DNA from: an uncultured Methanomassiliicoccus sp. | GTDB lineage: Archaea; Thermoplasmatota; Thermoplasmata; Methanomassiliicoccales; Methanomassiliicoccaceae | DNA length: 64,000 bases | Assembly (NCBI GenBank): GCA_905202485.1 | Contig: CAJKRY010000003.1 | Coordinates: 1-64,000, forward strand | Reading direction: 5' to 3' | Part shown: positions 19,185 through 27,167 of the stretch, in pieces | How the letters are laid out: every line of letters begins with the position of its first letter | How positions within the stretch are numbered: the first letter of the stretch is position 1 | The notes under the pieces: generated by a model | Databases searched by the model: none | What the model was told of the DNA's origin: nothing | What the model saw: the letters and a program-made list of their open reading frames with translations, nothing else | Translations under genes and position numbers: made by a program

Positions 19185-19193
19185 AAATATATA
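19185..19193 (+). promoter_or_regulatory. TATA element of the acetate transporter gene
   Basis: AAATATATA is centred about 26 bases before the ATG at 19215, the arrangement of a leaderless archaeal message. No Shine-Dalgarno sequence precedes the ATG. The upstream 18952-19180 stretch has no gene. Confidence 0.6.
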
Positions 19194-19214
19194 GCAGAAC
19201 AAAATCAACGTTTC

Positions 19215-19775
19215 ATGGCCGACAAAAACAATATGCCGACCAGAATTCTTGCAAACCCTGCGCCTCTGGGGCTCCTAGGTTTCGGAATGACAACGGTGCT
19301 GCTGTCATTTCATAATTTAGGGCTGTTCCCCATGGATGTAACAATCCTGGCACTGGGAGTTTTCTACGGTGGACTGGCACAGCTGATCGCAGGAATTATG
19401 GAATATAAGAATGGGAACACTTTTGGAGCTACTGCCTTCACATCATACGGACTATTCTGGATGGCTTTCGTTCTGATAGTTCTGAATCCGCTTGGTGAAG
19501 CGAACGTCACAGCAGAAGGAATGTTCTTCCTGCTCTGGGGAATTCTCACGCTCTTCCTCTTCATAGGAACGCTGCGCTCCGCTGCATCTATGAAAATAAT
19601 CTTCGGAACACTGACCGCATTATTCTTCATCATTGCAGCAGGGAACTTCACCGGAAGCGAGATTATTCCAATAATATCAGGCGCTCTGGGAATCATCTGC
19701 GGAGGCTCTGCAATGTACAGGGCATTCGGAGAAGTCATCAACGAGCAGTATCAAAGAGAGGTCTTACCTCTCTAA
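19215..19775 (+). CDS. GPR1/FUN34/YaaH (SatP-type) acetate transporter
   Basis: 186 residues with six membrane helices. The family signature NPAPLGLLGFGMTT (residues 14-27) stands just before the first helix, and YGLFWMAF is the conserved stretch near helix three. SatP-like proteins carry acetate or succinate across the membrane, often as hexamers. Methanogens of this group commonly need acetate as a carbon source, so import is a sensible role, but this is inference. It is a single gene with a leaderless promoter and a terminator overlapping its last codons. Confidence 0.92.
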   Translation: MADKNNMPTRILANPAPLGLLGFGMTTVLLSFHNLGLFPMDVTILALGVFYGGLAQLIAGIMEYKNGNTFGATAFTSYGLFWMAFVLIVLNPLGEANVTAEGMFFLLWGILTLFLFIGTLRSAASMKIIFGTLTALFFIIAAGNFTGSEIIPIISGALGIICGGSAMYRAFGEVINEQYQREVLPL

Positions 19776-19784
19776 ATTTTTTTT
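19755..19784. terminator. Terminator overlapping the end of the transporter gene
   Basis: AGAGAGGT (19755-19762) and ACCTCTCT (19766-19773) form a perfect eight-base-pair stem with a three-base loop, followed by eight T. The stem covers the last codons and reaches the first base of the stop codon. Because the convergent gene ends at 19783, it may serve both directions. Confidence 0.7.
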
Positions 19785-20364
19785 AAATTTCAGTCGTTAA
19801 TGCAGCCAAATCAGATCGCTCGTATGAATTGCTGTCAGGCATTGATTTCTTATAATTCCAGCATTGAATTGCCTGCTGTAATGATTTGTCAGGATTGTCT
19901 TCAAAAAATGCACGGATGTAGGTGTTGTACTCAAACTGCCTGCCGATTTCAGCAGGTCCTTTCTCCTTTTCTGCAAGAATTTCATGATATGCTGCTATTG
20001 ATTCAGCATACGTCTTTCCTGCATTTGCTTTCAGCCATTTTTGAAATTGAACGTTGAAAGAAAATCCGTTTCCAATTCTTTCTTTGAAAAATACCCTGTG
20101 TTTTTCAGAACATACAAAGTCAGGTTCAATCAGCGATTCTTCTGAAATCTGTGTGGCCTTAGTCTTTGTCTTCTTTACCGTTTCTGCTGACTTTATTTCA
20201 CCGGTTGCCAGATAGACAGCGATGCGTTCTGTAAGTTCCATCTTACTGCCTGATATGGGAAGTCCGTTTGCTCTGCAGAATGCAGTCAGCTCTTCTTTCA
20301 GATAGTAATAACTGCGAAATGTCTCTTCGTCAAGATTCTTGTCAAGAGCTGGTCTTTCATTCAT
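19783..20364 (-). CDS. SAP-domain protein, DUF6434-like
   Basis: 193 residues. The N-terminal part (about 20-55) reads as a SAP-type helix-extended-helix (LKEELTAFCRANGLPISGSKMELTERIAVYL), a fold that often binds nucleic acid. The C-terminal part (about 80-170) resembles the small domain named DUF6434 that accompanies SAP in Firmicutes: FVCSEKHRVFFKERIGNGF, FQKWLKANAGKTYAESI and EFEYN-like positions. Function unknown, with DNA or RNA binding inferred. Such proteins are more usual in bacteria, so lateral transfer is possible. It is flanked by the AAA-DUF4143 ATPase gene on the other strand. Confidence 0.65.
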   Translation of the reverse strand: MNERPALDKNLDEETFRSYYYLKEELTAFCRANGLPISGSKMELTERIAVYLATGEIKSAETVKKTKTKATQISEESLIEPDFVCSEKHRVFFKERIGNGFSFNVQFQKWLKANAGKTYAESIAAYHEILAEKEKGPAEIGRQFEYNTYIRAFFEDNPDKSLQQAIQCWNYKKSMPDSNSYERSDLAALTTEI

Positions 20365-20437
20365 GACTGCTGCCTTTCTTCTGCCGTGTGACTACCTGCT
20401 TGTATTTTAGGATGTGCGACACAACAGGCTGTAAAAA

Positions 20438-20495
20438 TGCTCAATTAACTGAGCAAAACTATTAAAAAATAAAGAATTGCTCAATTAACTGAGCA
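20438..20495. repeat. Two copies of an 18-base near-palindrome 40 bases apart
   Basis: TGCTCAATTAACTGAGCA occurs at 20438-20455 and identically at 20478-20495, each followed by at least three A. The arms TGCTCA and TGAGCA are exact inverted repeats. The copies begin exactly 40 bases apart, close to four helical turns, and end 37 bases before the start of the ATPase gene, where TATA and transcript start should lie. They look like operator sites for a dimeric regulator. Confidence 0.7.
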
Positions 20496-20532
20496 AAATT
20501 TAATCTACTATTCCGCTTATCTACAAAGCATA

Positions 20533-21735
20533 ATGATTGCCAGAGACGAGTATCTGCAGAAGCTCATAGATCTTCGTGATACTGATTTGATTAAAGTTGT
20601 AACGGGAATCCGCCGCTGCGGGAAATCTACACTGTTCAAACTGTATCAGGATTACTTAAAATCAAACGGGGTTTCCGATGAGCAGATAATCTCCATAAAC
20701 TTTGAAGATCTGGCATACGAAGAACTGCTGAATTACCGCAGCCTCTATGATCACGTCAAAAACCGTCTGGTATCTGAAAAAATGAATTATGTTTTCCTAG
20801 ATGAAATACAGGCGGTAGACCAGTTCCAGAAAGCAGCCGACAGCCTGTATATTCAGGACAATGTCGACTTATACATCACAGGTTCTAACGCATCGCTTCT
20901 TTCAGGAGATTTAGCAACTCTGCTTTCCGGCAGATATGTAGAAATTGCAATGATGCCTCTGTCGTTCAAAGAATATGTTTCTGCACAGACTGATAACTCA
21001 AGCATTTCAGAATTGTATTCAAAATATCGTAAAAACAGTTCTTTTCCAGGTGCTATAGAAATCTCCAGCCGCGGCAAACTGAGAGAATATCTTTCGGGAA
21101 TATACAATACGATATTGCTGAAAGACATTGTTGCAAGATACAGTATTCAAGATGTATCAGTTCTGGACAGCATCATCCGCTTCATGTTTGACAACATTGG
21201 AAATATCTGTTCCTCAAGGAAGATTGCAGGAGCTCTTGCATCCAGCGGGAGAAAAGTCTCTGCCAATACTGTGGAACGCTACCTTTCGGCTATGACTAAC
21301 AGTTATATTCTCTATCAGGCAAGGCGTTATGATCTCAAAGGAAAACAGTATCTGGCATCAGGAAAAAAATATTATGTGGCTGATATAGGCCTGCGGAACT
21401 ATCTTCTCGGCGACAAAGCAGCGGATTTAGGCCACGTCCTTGAAAATATTGTTTTTCTTGAGCTTTTACGCCGTGGCAATAAGGTGTACGTAGGCAAAGT
21501 CGGCAATTCAGAAGTGGATTTTATTGCGGTCGGCGAAGAAGGCACGGTGTATTATCAGGTGGCAGCAACCGTCAGAGAAGAATTGACACTGAAACGAGAG
21601 CTGGCGCCTCTGGATATGATTCAAGATCACAATCCTAAGTACCTGCTTACACTGGATGACGACCCGCCGATGTTTCACAACGGCATCAGGCAGGTAAACG
21701 CTCTTGACTGGCTGCTGTCCCGTGCACAGGATTGA
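20533..21735 (+). CDS. AAA-family ATPase with DUF4143 domain
   Basis: 400 residues. The P-loop GIRRCGKST lies at about 25-33 and a Walker B (NYVFLDEIQ) at about 85-93, followed by ITGSNASLLSG, the sensor region of this family. The middle (about 215-260) looks like a winged helix (IAGALASSGRKVSANTVERYLSAM). The C-terminal DUF4143 part has the PD-(D/E)xK-like VGKVGNSEVDFIAVGEEGTVYYQVA. Members are common in anaerobes and archaea, in many copies, and their cellular role is not settled. The duplicated palindrome upstream suggests autoregulation or control by a dedicated repressor. Confidence 0.88.
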   Translation: MIARDEYLQKLIDLRDTDLIKVVTGIRRCGKSTLFKLYQDYLKSNGVSDEQIISINFEDLAYEELLNYRSLYDHVKNRLVSEKMNYVFLDEIQAVDQFQKAADSLYIQDNVDLYITGSNASLLSGDLATLLSGRYVEIAMMPLSFKEYVSAQTDNSSISELYSKYRKNSSFPGAIEISSRGKLREYLSGIYNTILLKDIVARYSIQDVSVLDSIIRFMFDNIGNICSSRKIAGALASSGRKVSANTVERYLSAMTNSYILYQARRYDLKGKQYLASGKKYYVADIGLRNYLLGDKAADLGHVLENIVFLELLRRGNKVYVGKVGNSEVDFIAVGEEGTVYYQVAATVREELTLKRELAPLDMIQDHNPKYLLTLDDDPPMFHNGIRQVNALDWLLSRAQD

Positions 21736-21762
21736 ACTGCCACACAGAGTGTCTAACCTCAA

Positions 21763-22020
21763 TCATTGGTTTATCTTGCTTTTTAAGAACCCAATTATCT
21801 GTTCTCTGTCATGAATGACGAACTTATGTTCAAAATTATTATTTGTATAAACTGAAATCCCATTTGGCATGATTCTCAACGTACGTCTCTTCTTTACCTT
21901 TTGGATGTCAGCATACTCAATGCATGTTTCTCCTGTTTGTATGTTAACAGCATGCGATTTGAATGTAAAACCATTCTCGTCAAAATAAATCCACCCGCCT
22001 ACTGCTTCCTTTCCGCGCAT
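21763..22020 (-). CDS. Small GRAM/PH-like domain protein, start uncertain
   Basis: 85 residues from the ATG at 22020. The sequence matches the small GRAM/PH-like beta-barrel pattern: VGGWIYFDENGFTFKSHAVN, TGETCIEYADIQKVKK and IMPNGISVYT. In such proteins an Asn-Tyr/His-x-x-Gly-Lys stretch precedes VGG. The codons just upstream of 22020 read AANY in the same frame, so the real protein probably starts earlier. The frame is open back to 22068 but holds no ATG, GTG or TTG; a CTG lies at 22062, and an ATG at 22069 is in another frame. Either a rare start or a small 5' frameshift is likely. Function unknown. Confidence 0.6.
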   Translation of the reverse strand: MRGKEAVGGWIYFDENGFTFKSHAVNIQTGETCIEYADIQKVKKRRTLRIMPNGISVYTNNNFEHKFVIHDREQIIGFLKSKINQ

Positions 22021-22262
22021 GTAGTTAGCAGCGATTTTCTCATTGGGATAATTCTCAGCCAGGTTCCATCACATCCTACACATTAAGTGATGCATAACAA
22101 TATCAATATTTATGCAATCTTATAAAACTATATTGTGATGGATTGTACTAGAACATTAATGGTGCAGTCTCTAAAAAGCAGCATCTTTTGTTTGCGTAGT
22201 TCCGTTAGAGAAGCAGAAATGATAATACCCTCATTCCAAATACAGTGGGAAAGGTGCGATGC

Positions 22263-23039
22263 ATGTTCATAATCAGTGAAAGAATCAACGGGCAGTTCAT
22301 TTCAGTAGGAAAAGCAATTGATAACAGAGATTCAAAATTCATTCAGGAACTCGCTTTGAAACAGGTAGACAGCGGCGCCCAGGCTTTGGATATCAACGTA
22401 GGACCGGGAAGAGACAACGGCCCGGAAGATATGACCTGGCTCGTTTCGACTGTTCAGGAAGTGACTGATGTCCCGCTTTGCATTGATGCCTTCGGACCTA
22501 AGACCATGGAGGCCGGAGTAAAGGCATGCAGCAACCCGACTATTATGAATTCAACCAATGCCGACCCGGCACGTATGGAGAAGTACTTCCCCATCTGCAG
22601 GGAATACAACGCAGACATCATCTGCCTCTGCATGGATGAGAAAGGAATACCAAACTCTGCGGATGCCAGAGCGGAAATGGCCATGCTGATGATGGCTACC
22701 GCGATGGAATATGAGATCATGCCGGACCGTCTGTTTCTAGATCCTCTCGTCATGCCTGTCTGCGCAGCCCAGGATCAGTGCGCCAAGGTCATTCAGGCAG
22801 TGAGTATGTTTCAGTCTCTCAATGAACCTGCACCGAGGACTGTGGTCGGACTGAGCAACGTCTCCAACGGAGCCAAGAACCGCAGCCTTATCAACACCAC
22901 ATATCTAGCAATGCTCATGGGCGCCGGACTGTCTTCAGCAATCATGGATCCTGAAGACAAAGAGCTGATGGATGCCCTCAAGGCCGGAGAGATCCTGCTG
23001 AACAGGTCACTTTACTGCGACGATTTCCTGAGAGCTTAA
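22263..23039 (+). CDS. Methyltetrahydrofolate:corrinoid methyltransferase (AcsE/MtrH-like)
   Basis: 258 residues, a pterin-binding TIM barrel. It shows IISERINGQF at the start, LALKQVDSGAQALDINVG, VPLCIDAF, NSTNADP, and GLSNVSNGAKNR near the end, the order seen in single-domain methyl-H4F cobalamin methyltransferases. It would transfer a methyl group between methyl-H4F and a corrinoid protein. The frame opens at a GTG at 22245, but homologues begin near the ATG at 22263, which has GGTG eight bases before it. It is convergent with metF, sharing four bases at the stops. No corrinoid protein gene is present in the window. Confidence 0.88.
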   Translation: MFIISERINGQFISVGKAIDNRDSKFIQELALKQVDSGAQALDINVGPGRDNGPEDMTWLVSTVQEVTDVPLCIDAFGPKTMEAGVKACSNPTIMNSTNADPARMEKYFPICREYNADIICLCMDEKGIPNSADARAEMAMLMMATAMEYEIMPDRLFLDPLVMPVCAAQDQCAKVIQAVSMFQSLNEPAPRTVVGLSNVSNGAKNRSLINTTYLAMLMGAGLSSAIMDPEDKELMDALKAGEILLNRSLYCDDFLRA

Positions 23040-23932
23040 TCTCTCAGTTCAGCATCTTCAATTATTCTGGGAACGACTGATTCCCAGGAAATGGCCATTA
23101 TGTGCACGCCGTGCACTCCTTTTATCTTCTTTAGTTCTTCAATAGTCTCATGACAGATAGCCAGGCCCTCTTCTTTGGGATCGGCGGCAGACTTCATTCT
23201 GGAGACCATTTCATCAGGCAGGCTGATGCCGGAAACATTATTCTTCATGTGTTCTGCCATGTTGTAAGACTTCAGAGGCATCACACCGGCAAGGATGTGC
23301 ACTTTTTTATCGAGGCCTCTGTCACAAACAGAAGACATGAACTCTCTGAACCTTTCGACATCAAACACGGCCTGAGTCTGAATGAAATCAGCACCGGCAG
23401 TGATTTTCTTAGCCAGCCTCTGCACTCTGAATTCAAAAGGATCCGCGAAGGGATTGGCGGCAGCGCCGAGAAACAGTTCGGGCTTCTCCTTAAGCTCGTC
23501 TCCGCCCCAGACTTGGCCGTCGCAGCGCATCTTGTTGAAGATCATCAGCTGCTGGATCGAATCGACATCATAGACGTTCTTAGCCTCCTTCTGATTGCCG
23601 AAGCTCTGGTGGTCTCCAGATAAACACATCACATTGTGAATGCCGAAAGCAGAGGCGCCGAGGACGTCAGACTGCATAGCAATTCTGTTTCTGTCGCGGC
23701 AGGTCATCTGCAGTATCGGCTCGACTCCCTCCTGCAGACAGGCCAGAGAAGAAGCGAAGCTGGAAATTCTTACGATAGCAGTCTGATTGTCAGTAAGGTT
23801 GACGGCATCAACGCAGTCTTTGAGCATGGCAGCTTTTTTTCTGATTGTTTCGCACGAAGCGGACTTGGGCGGGCTTATCTCAGCAGTCACGGCGAACTTT
23901 CCTGATTCAAGAACGTCTTTCAAGTGGCTCAT
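23036..23932 (-). CDS. metF: 5,10-methylenetetrahydrofolate reductase
   Basis: 298 residues, full-length MetF barrel. FAVTAEISPPK is at the N terminus, LTDNQTAIVRIS follows, and the flavin/substrate region is clear (MCLSGDHQSF, GAAANPFADPFEF, GADFIQTQAVFDVERF, HILAGVMPL). It interconverts methylene-H4F and methyl-H4F. It starts inside the last codon of metV (ATGA overlap) and lies at the end of a tight five-gene set with an MvhD-like and two HdrA-like genes. This is the arrangement of MetFV types that take electrons from an Hdr-like complex and not directly from NAD(P)H. Confidence 0.94.
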   Translation of the reverse strand: MSHLKDVLESGKFAVTAEISPPKSASCETIRKKAAMLKDCVDAVNLTDNQTAIVRISSFASSLACLQEGVEPILQMTCRDRNRIAMQSDVLGASAFGIHNVMCLSGDHQSFGNQKEAKNVYDVDSIQQLMIFNKMRCDGQVWGGDELKEKPELFLGAAANPFADPFEFRVQRLAKKITAGADFIQTQAVFDVERFREFMSSVCDRGLDKKVHILAGVMPLKSYNMAEHMKNNVSGISLPDEMVSRMKSAADPKEEGLAICHETIEELKKIKGVHGVHIMAISWESVVPRIIEDAELRD

Positions 23933-24630
23933 TCCAGGCCCTCCTTGATTTTTTTCTCGTCTTCGCTTAAAACCATCTCTTTACGTATGATCTTTCTCGG
24001 ACCGCCGGACCTGGAAGGAATCCAGTTCTTAGGCGGAATGATCTCTGAAAGCATCTCCAGCCGGTTCAGCCTTTTGAGGTTCTGGTAAATTGCATCCCAG
24101 GCGCATTCAGTATCAGGGTTGATTTCACACTTCCCGTTCTGAGAGCCGCCGCATGGGCCGTTAAGCATAGACTTTGAACATCTAGCGATGGGGCAGATTC
24201 CGCCGGTGAGATGAAGCGTACAGTCTCCGCAGCCGCCGCATTTCTCAAGATAGATTCCCTGCTCTTCCGGACCGCCCATGTTAGAAGTGTTCAGACCGGG
24301 AAAAACAGGAATACCGCTGGCTTCCTGAATAAACTGCACTCCGACCCCGCAGCCCAGAGACAGAATGACATCTGCTGAGGAAGCTTCTTCAGCAATCTCC
24401 TTGGCCCACTCCTTCTCGCATTGTCTTTCCTTAGAGACTTCAGAAATCTCCCAGTCTAAAGAATTCAGGTCTGAGTACAGACCAAGAGCTTCGGATAAAG
24501 CAGAAACTTCCCTGTCGCCTCCCGCCATGCATACAGAGGCACAGGAACGGCAGCCGGCAATCAGAATCTTTTTATTATTTCCCATTATTGAAATAATCTC
24601 AGAAATTGGTTTTCTCTCGGCAATTATCAT
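23929..24630 (-). CDS. metV: MetV-like zinc/iron-sulfur partner of MetF
   Basis: 233 residues. An N-terminal cysteine set (AGCRSCASVCMAGG, about 25-38) and the C-terminal cysteine-rich block (KCGGCGDCTL, GGICPIARCSKSMLNGPCGG, GKCEI, TECAW; about 130-180) are those of the MTHFR C-terminal/MetV family. In acetogens MetV is the obligate partner of MetF and connects it to electron carriers. It overlaps metF and the MvhD-like gene by four bases each, so the three should be made in step. The conserved cysteines all appear present. Confidence 0.88.
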   Translation of the reverse strand: MIIAERKPISEIISIMGNNKKILIAGCRSCASVCMAGGDREVSALSEALGLYSDLNSLDWEISEVSKERQCEKEWAKEIAEEASSADVILSLGCGVGVQFIQEASGIPVFPGLNTSNMGGPEEQGIYLEKCGGCGDCTLHLTGGICPIARCSKSMLNGPCGGSQNGKCEINPDTECAWDAIYQNLKRLNRLEMLSEIIPPKNWIPSRSGGPRKIIRKEMVLSEDEKKIKEGLE

Positions 24631-25019
24631 CTTTCAGCCCCCAGAATATCAGGGTGTCCCAGCCTCAGAACGACTTCTTTCATATTTTCAAATAAATTAA
24701 CTAAATCAATCATTTGATTGGGAGCTAAATTGAGAATTTCAAGCCTCTCGCCGCTGACAGCGATTTCTGTAAGTATGTCACGGACTTCATTCACACAGCG
24801 CCTGGCCTGATAGTTTCCAGAATTGTATTTGCAGTTGCCTTCGACACAGCCTGCGACTATGACAGCATCAGCTCCCTTCCGGAAAGCACGCAGAATGACA
24901 GCCTCATCGATTCTTCCCAGGCAGGGAAGTGCCAGAACTGCAGAATTCTGAAAGTCTGCACGCTCAACTGTTTCTTTCATTTTTTCACAACAAATTATCA
25001 AAATCCGGCAGTCATTCAT
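24627..25019 (-). CDS. MvhD-like hydrogenase/heterodisulfide reductase iron-sulfur subunit
   Basis: 130 residues, the size of MvhD/FrhD-family electron-transfer subunits. It shows LALPCLGRIDEAVILRAF, GADAVIVAGCVEGNCKYNSGNY and ARRCVNEV, matching the MvhD core with its cysteines. The N-terminal cysteine cluster seen in many MvhD proteins is reduced to ICCEK. MvhD carries a [2Fe-2S] cluster and joins an electron donor to HdrA. Here its neighbours are MetFV and two HdrA-like proteins and no hydrogenase gene, so it probably bridges MetFV and HdrA. Confidence 0.85.
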   Translation of the reverse strand: MNDCRILIICCEKMKETVERADFQNSAVLALPCLGRIDEAVILRAFRKGADAVIVAGCVEGNCKYNSGNYQARRCVNEVRDILTEIAVSGERLEILNLAPNQMIDLVNLFENMKEVVLRLGHPDILGAER

Positions 25020-26091
25020 GCAAACACCTCAGGGCATCATCGACAGCATTTCTTACTTCTATTCTTCCAGAACCTTTGAGAGATATGGCGGAAGCAGGGC
25101 AGAGATTTACACACAGCCCGCAGGCCTGGCAGAGATCTCTGAACATCTCAGACTTCCCTCTTTCATTGATGGAGGGAGCATGAAACAGACATACTCTGAC
25201 GCAGGTCATGCAGGAAGCGCATTTTTCCTCGTCAACCTCTGCAGAATTAACTGCAAGAGGAGTGTGAGCAGCAGTAACGGCCCTAGTGGCGGCAGCCCTG
25301 GCAGAAGTGTCCATTTCCCTCGGCAGCAGGGCGCGCGAGGCGGTACCGCAGAGAAATACACCGTTTCTCATTGAAGTCACAGGACCTCTGCTTACATTTC
25401 CCAGACGGAAATGGCCGTCCTCGTAAAGATTGATAGAAAAGGCTTTCGCCCAGAGAACAGCGTTCTTCACCTCCTGCTCTTCATCAGTAATGATTAAATC
25501 CGGCGTAATATCCAGCACTTTCCCGGAAGGAGAATCAGTAACTTTCATCTCTCCGGAAGAATGTCTGATATTTTCCGCTCTGATGAATATGATTCCTTTC
25601 TTCTGAGCTCTGCAGTACTCAAGCTCGTCAAGACCGAATGTCCTCACTTCCGGCGTAATAATGTAAATCCTGCAGTTTGGATTGCTGTCTTTTATTTCGA
25701 TGGCTTTCTCAACTGCCACAATATGAGATGAACGGGAAGGTTTCTTGGCATTGAGCAGAATAACAATAGTGCCGCTGCATTTTATTGAATTATTTTCTAA
25801 AACAGAAGATAATGTAATGCAGTTGGAGTCGGCAGCCTTGGGAGTCTCGTCGACAGCGATGACGGCAGCACCGACATTGAATTTTTTAATTTCCGAATCA
25901 GTCTCAATCTCAGCCAGGAAGTCAGCCTGCATCCCTGTGAAACTGAGCAGTCTGCCTTTGACGGTTTCAACGCCTTCCAGAGGCGAGAAGGTTTCTTCAG
26001 GAAGCACCAGACGCAGAGGAACTTCACCCTGATGTATGACTTCTTCAGCAGCAATCTCTGAAGACTTTCCTCCCCCGATGATAAGAATCAA
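25012..26091 (-). CDS. HdrA-like protein with C-terminal double [4Fe-4S] ferredoxin domain
   Basis: 359 residues. The start (LIIGGGKSSEIAAEEVI) resembles a dinucleotide-binding fold. The middle has the TrxR-like end of HdrA (VSRGPVTSMRNGVFLCGTASR and AAATRAVTAAHTPLAV). The last 70 residues are a 2[4Fe-4S] domain: CASCMTCVRVC and CQACGLCVNLC. It looks like the back half of HdrA on its own chain, paired with the next gene, which has the front half. It overlaps both neighbours by four to eight bases. It would pass electrons between flavin and ferredoxin-type clusters. The N-terminal glycine motif is incomplete, so FAD binding there is uncertain. Confidence 0.82.
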   Translation of the reverse strand: MILIIGGGKSSEIAAEEVIHQGEVPLRLVLPEETFSPLEGVETVKGRLLSFTGMQADFLAEIETDSEIKKFNVGAAVIAVDETPKAADSNCITLSSVLENNSIKCSGTIVILLNAKKPSRSSHIVAVEKAIEIKDSNPNCRIYIITPEVRTFGLDELEYCRAQKKGIIFIRAENIRHSSGEMKVTDSPSGKVLDITPDLIITDEEQEVKNAVLWAKAFSINLYEDGHFRLGNVSRGPVTSMRNGVFLCGTASRALLPREMDTSARAAATRAVTAAHTPLAVNSAEVDEEKCASCMTCVRVCLFHAPSINERGKSEMFRDLCQACGLCVNLCPASAISLKGSGRIEVRNAVDDALRCLHE

Positions 26092-27089
26092 TGAAGACCC
26101 TCCAGAAATGCAGCGACCTTGCCGGCGGCGGTGATGCCCTCTTCCACGCTTTCCCTGATGTCCTTGGGACCGGTGCAGCAGCCGGCGGCGTAAGCCCCCT
26201 CACCCTTCTTGATGAAGAAGCCGTACTGATTGCACTGCAGTCCGAGTGAAGCAGCAAAGTTCTGCGAGTTCTGCGGGGGCTGCAGTCCTACTGCCAGCAC
26301 AACAATGTCAAAGGGATCCTCACGGACTTCATCCTCGACTGTAGCATACCTTACCAGCGGCCTGCTGTCTGCTATGACTTCCGCCGGCCTGCTTCTTACC
26401 ACGTGCACACCGTCTTCCCTGCCGTACTCGGCAAGCTTGTCATAGCCCCTGTCGGAAGGCCTCCAGTCCCGGTAGAAGAATGTAACCTCGATGCCGGGCA
26501 GTTCTTTTCTGATTCGTTTAACCAGTTTAAGAGAATATTTGCAGCATACTTTAGAACAATAGGGAGCACCGTGTTTGGCGTCTCTGGAACCTACGCACTG
26601 AATGACAGCCAGACTTGAAGGGACTTTGCCGGTTGAGGGCACGTGTATGTCATTAGAAATCATCATCGTCTCTAAGTCTCTGGAGGTAAGGACGTCAGCG
26701 CAGTCCGAGTAACGGTATCTTGCATCCCTGGCAGCATCGAAAGTCGGCGAGCCGACAGCGATGATGACTGCTTTCACTTCAATTTCAGAAAGACCGGAAG
26801 AAGACTGGACTGAAAGAACATAACTGCCGGGAACACCGCTGACACTAGTTACTTCTGAATTAGAGAGTAATGTAACGAACGGAGAATTCCTCACTTCTCT
26901 TCTGATATCCACAGGAGAACAGGCATCGCATCTCTGGCAGACTGGATTAGCTTTGCAGCATAAGTCTCTTGACAAACCGCCTATGTGTTTGCCGGAATCT
27001 ATCACTGCAGAGGATATTCTCCTCCTGGAAAGCTCGAGAGCTGCGGCAAGTCCGGCGGCTCCTCCCCCGATGATTCCGACTTCGTACAT
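26088..27089 (-). CDS. HdrA-like FAD-binding subunit
   Basis: 333 residues. GIIGGGAAGLAAALELSRR at the N terminus binds the FAD ADP moiety. The cysteine set LCCKANPVCQRCDACS replaces the shorter HdrA cluster motif near residues 42-58. Then come IQCVGSRDAKHGAPYCSKVC and VTFFYRDWRPSDRGYDKL, the best HdrA signatures, and a C-terminal AGCCTGPKDIRESVEEG, where CCTGPKDI is typical of HdrA. It is the first gene of the HdrA-HdrA-MvhD-MetV-MetF set, with four-base overlaps throughout. HdrA holds the bifurcating flavin in heterodisulfide reductases. HdrB and HdrC genes are absent here. Confidence 0.9.
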   Translation of the reverse strand: MYEVGIIGGGAAGLAAALELSRRRISSAVIDSGKHIGGLSRDLCCKANPVCQRCDACSPVDIRREVRNSPFVTLLSNSEVTSVSGVPGSYVLSVQSSSGLSEIEVKAVIIAVGSPTFDAARDARYRYSDCADVLTSRDLETMMISNDIHVPSTGKVPSSLAVIQCVGSRDAKHGAPYCSKVCCKYSLKLVKRIRKELPGIEVTFFYRDWRPSDRGYDKLAEYGREDGVHVVRSRPAEVIADSRPLVRYATVEDEVREDPFDIVVLAVGLQPPQNSQNFAASLGLQCNQYGFFIKKGEGAYAAGCCTGPKDIRESVEEGITAAGKVAAFLEGLH

Positions 27090-27167
27090 ATTGTTCCTCT
27101 GAGATGATGCTATTGTTTATTCATTTTTTGAAGGAAGCTTGAATAACAGACAAGAATATAGCGGTTT

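Noticed and set aside
22263..23039. MtrH subunit of the methyl-H4MPT:CoM methyltransferase complex
   Set aside because: No other mtr genes are nearby, the protein is short, and its motifs and folate gene context fit the methyl-H4F corrinoid methyltransferase type better.
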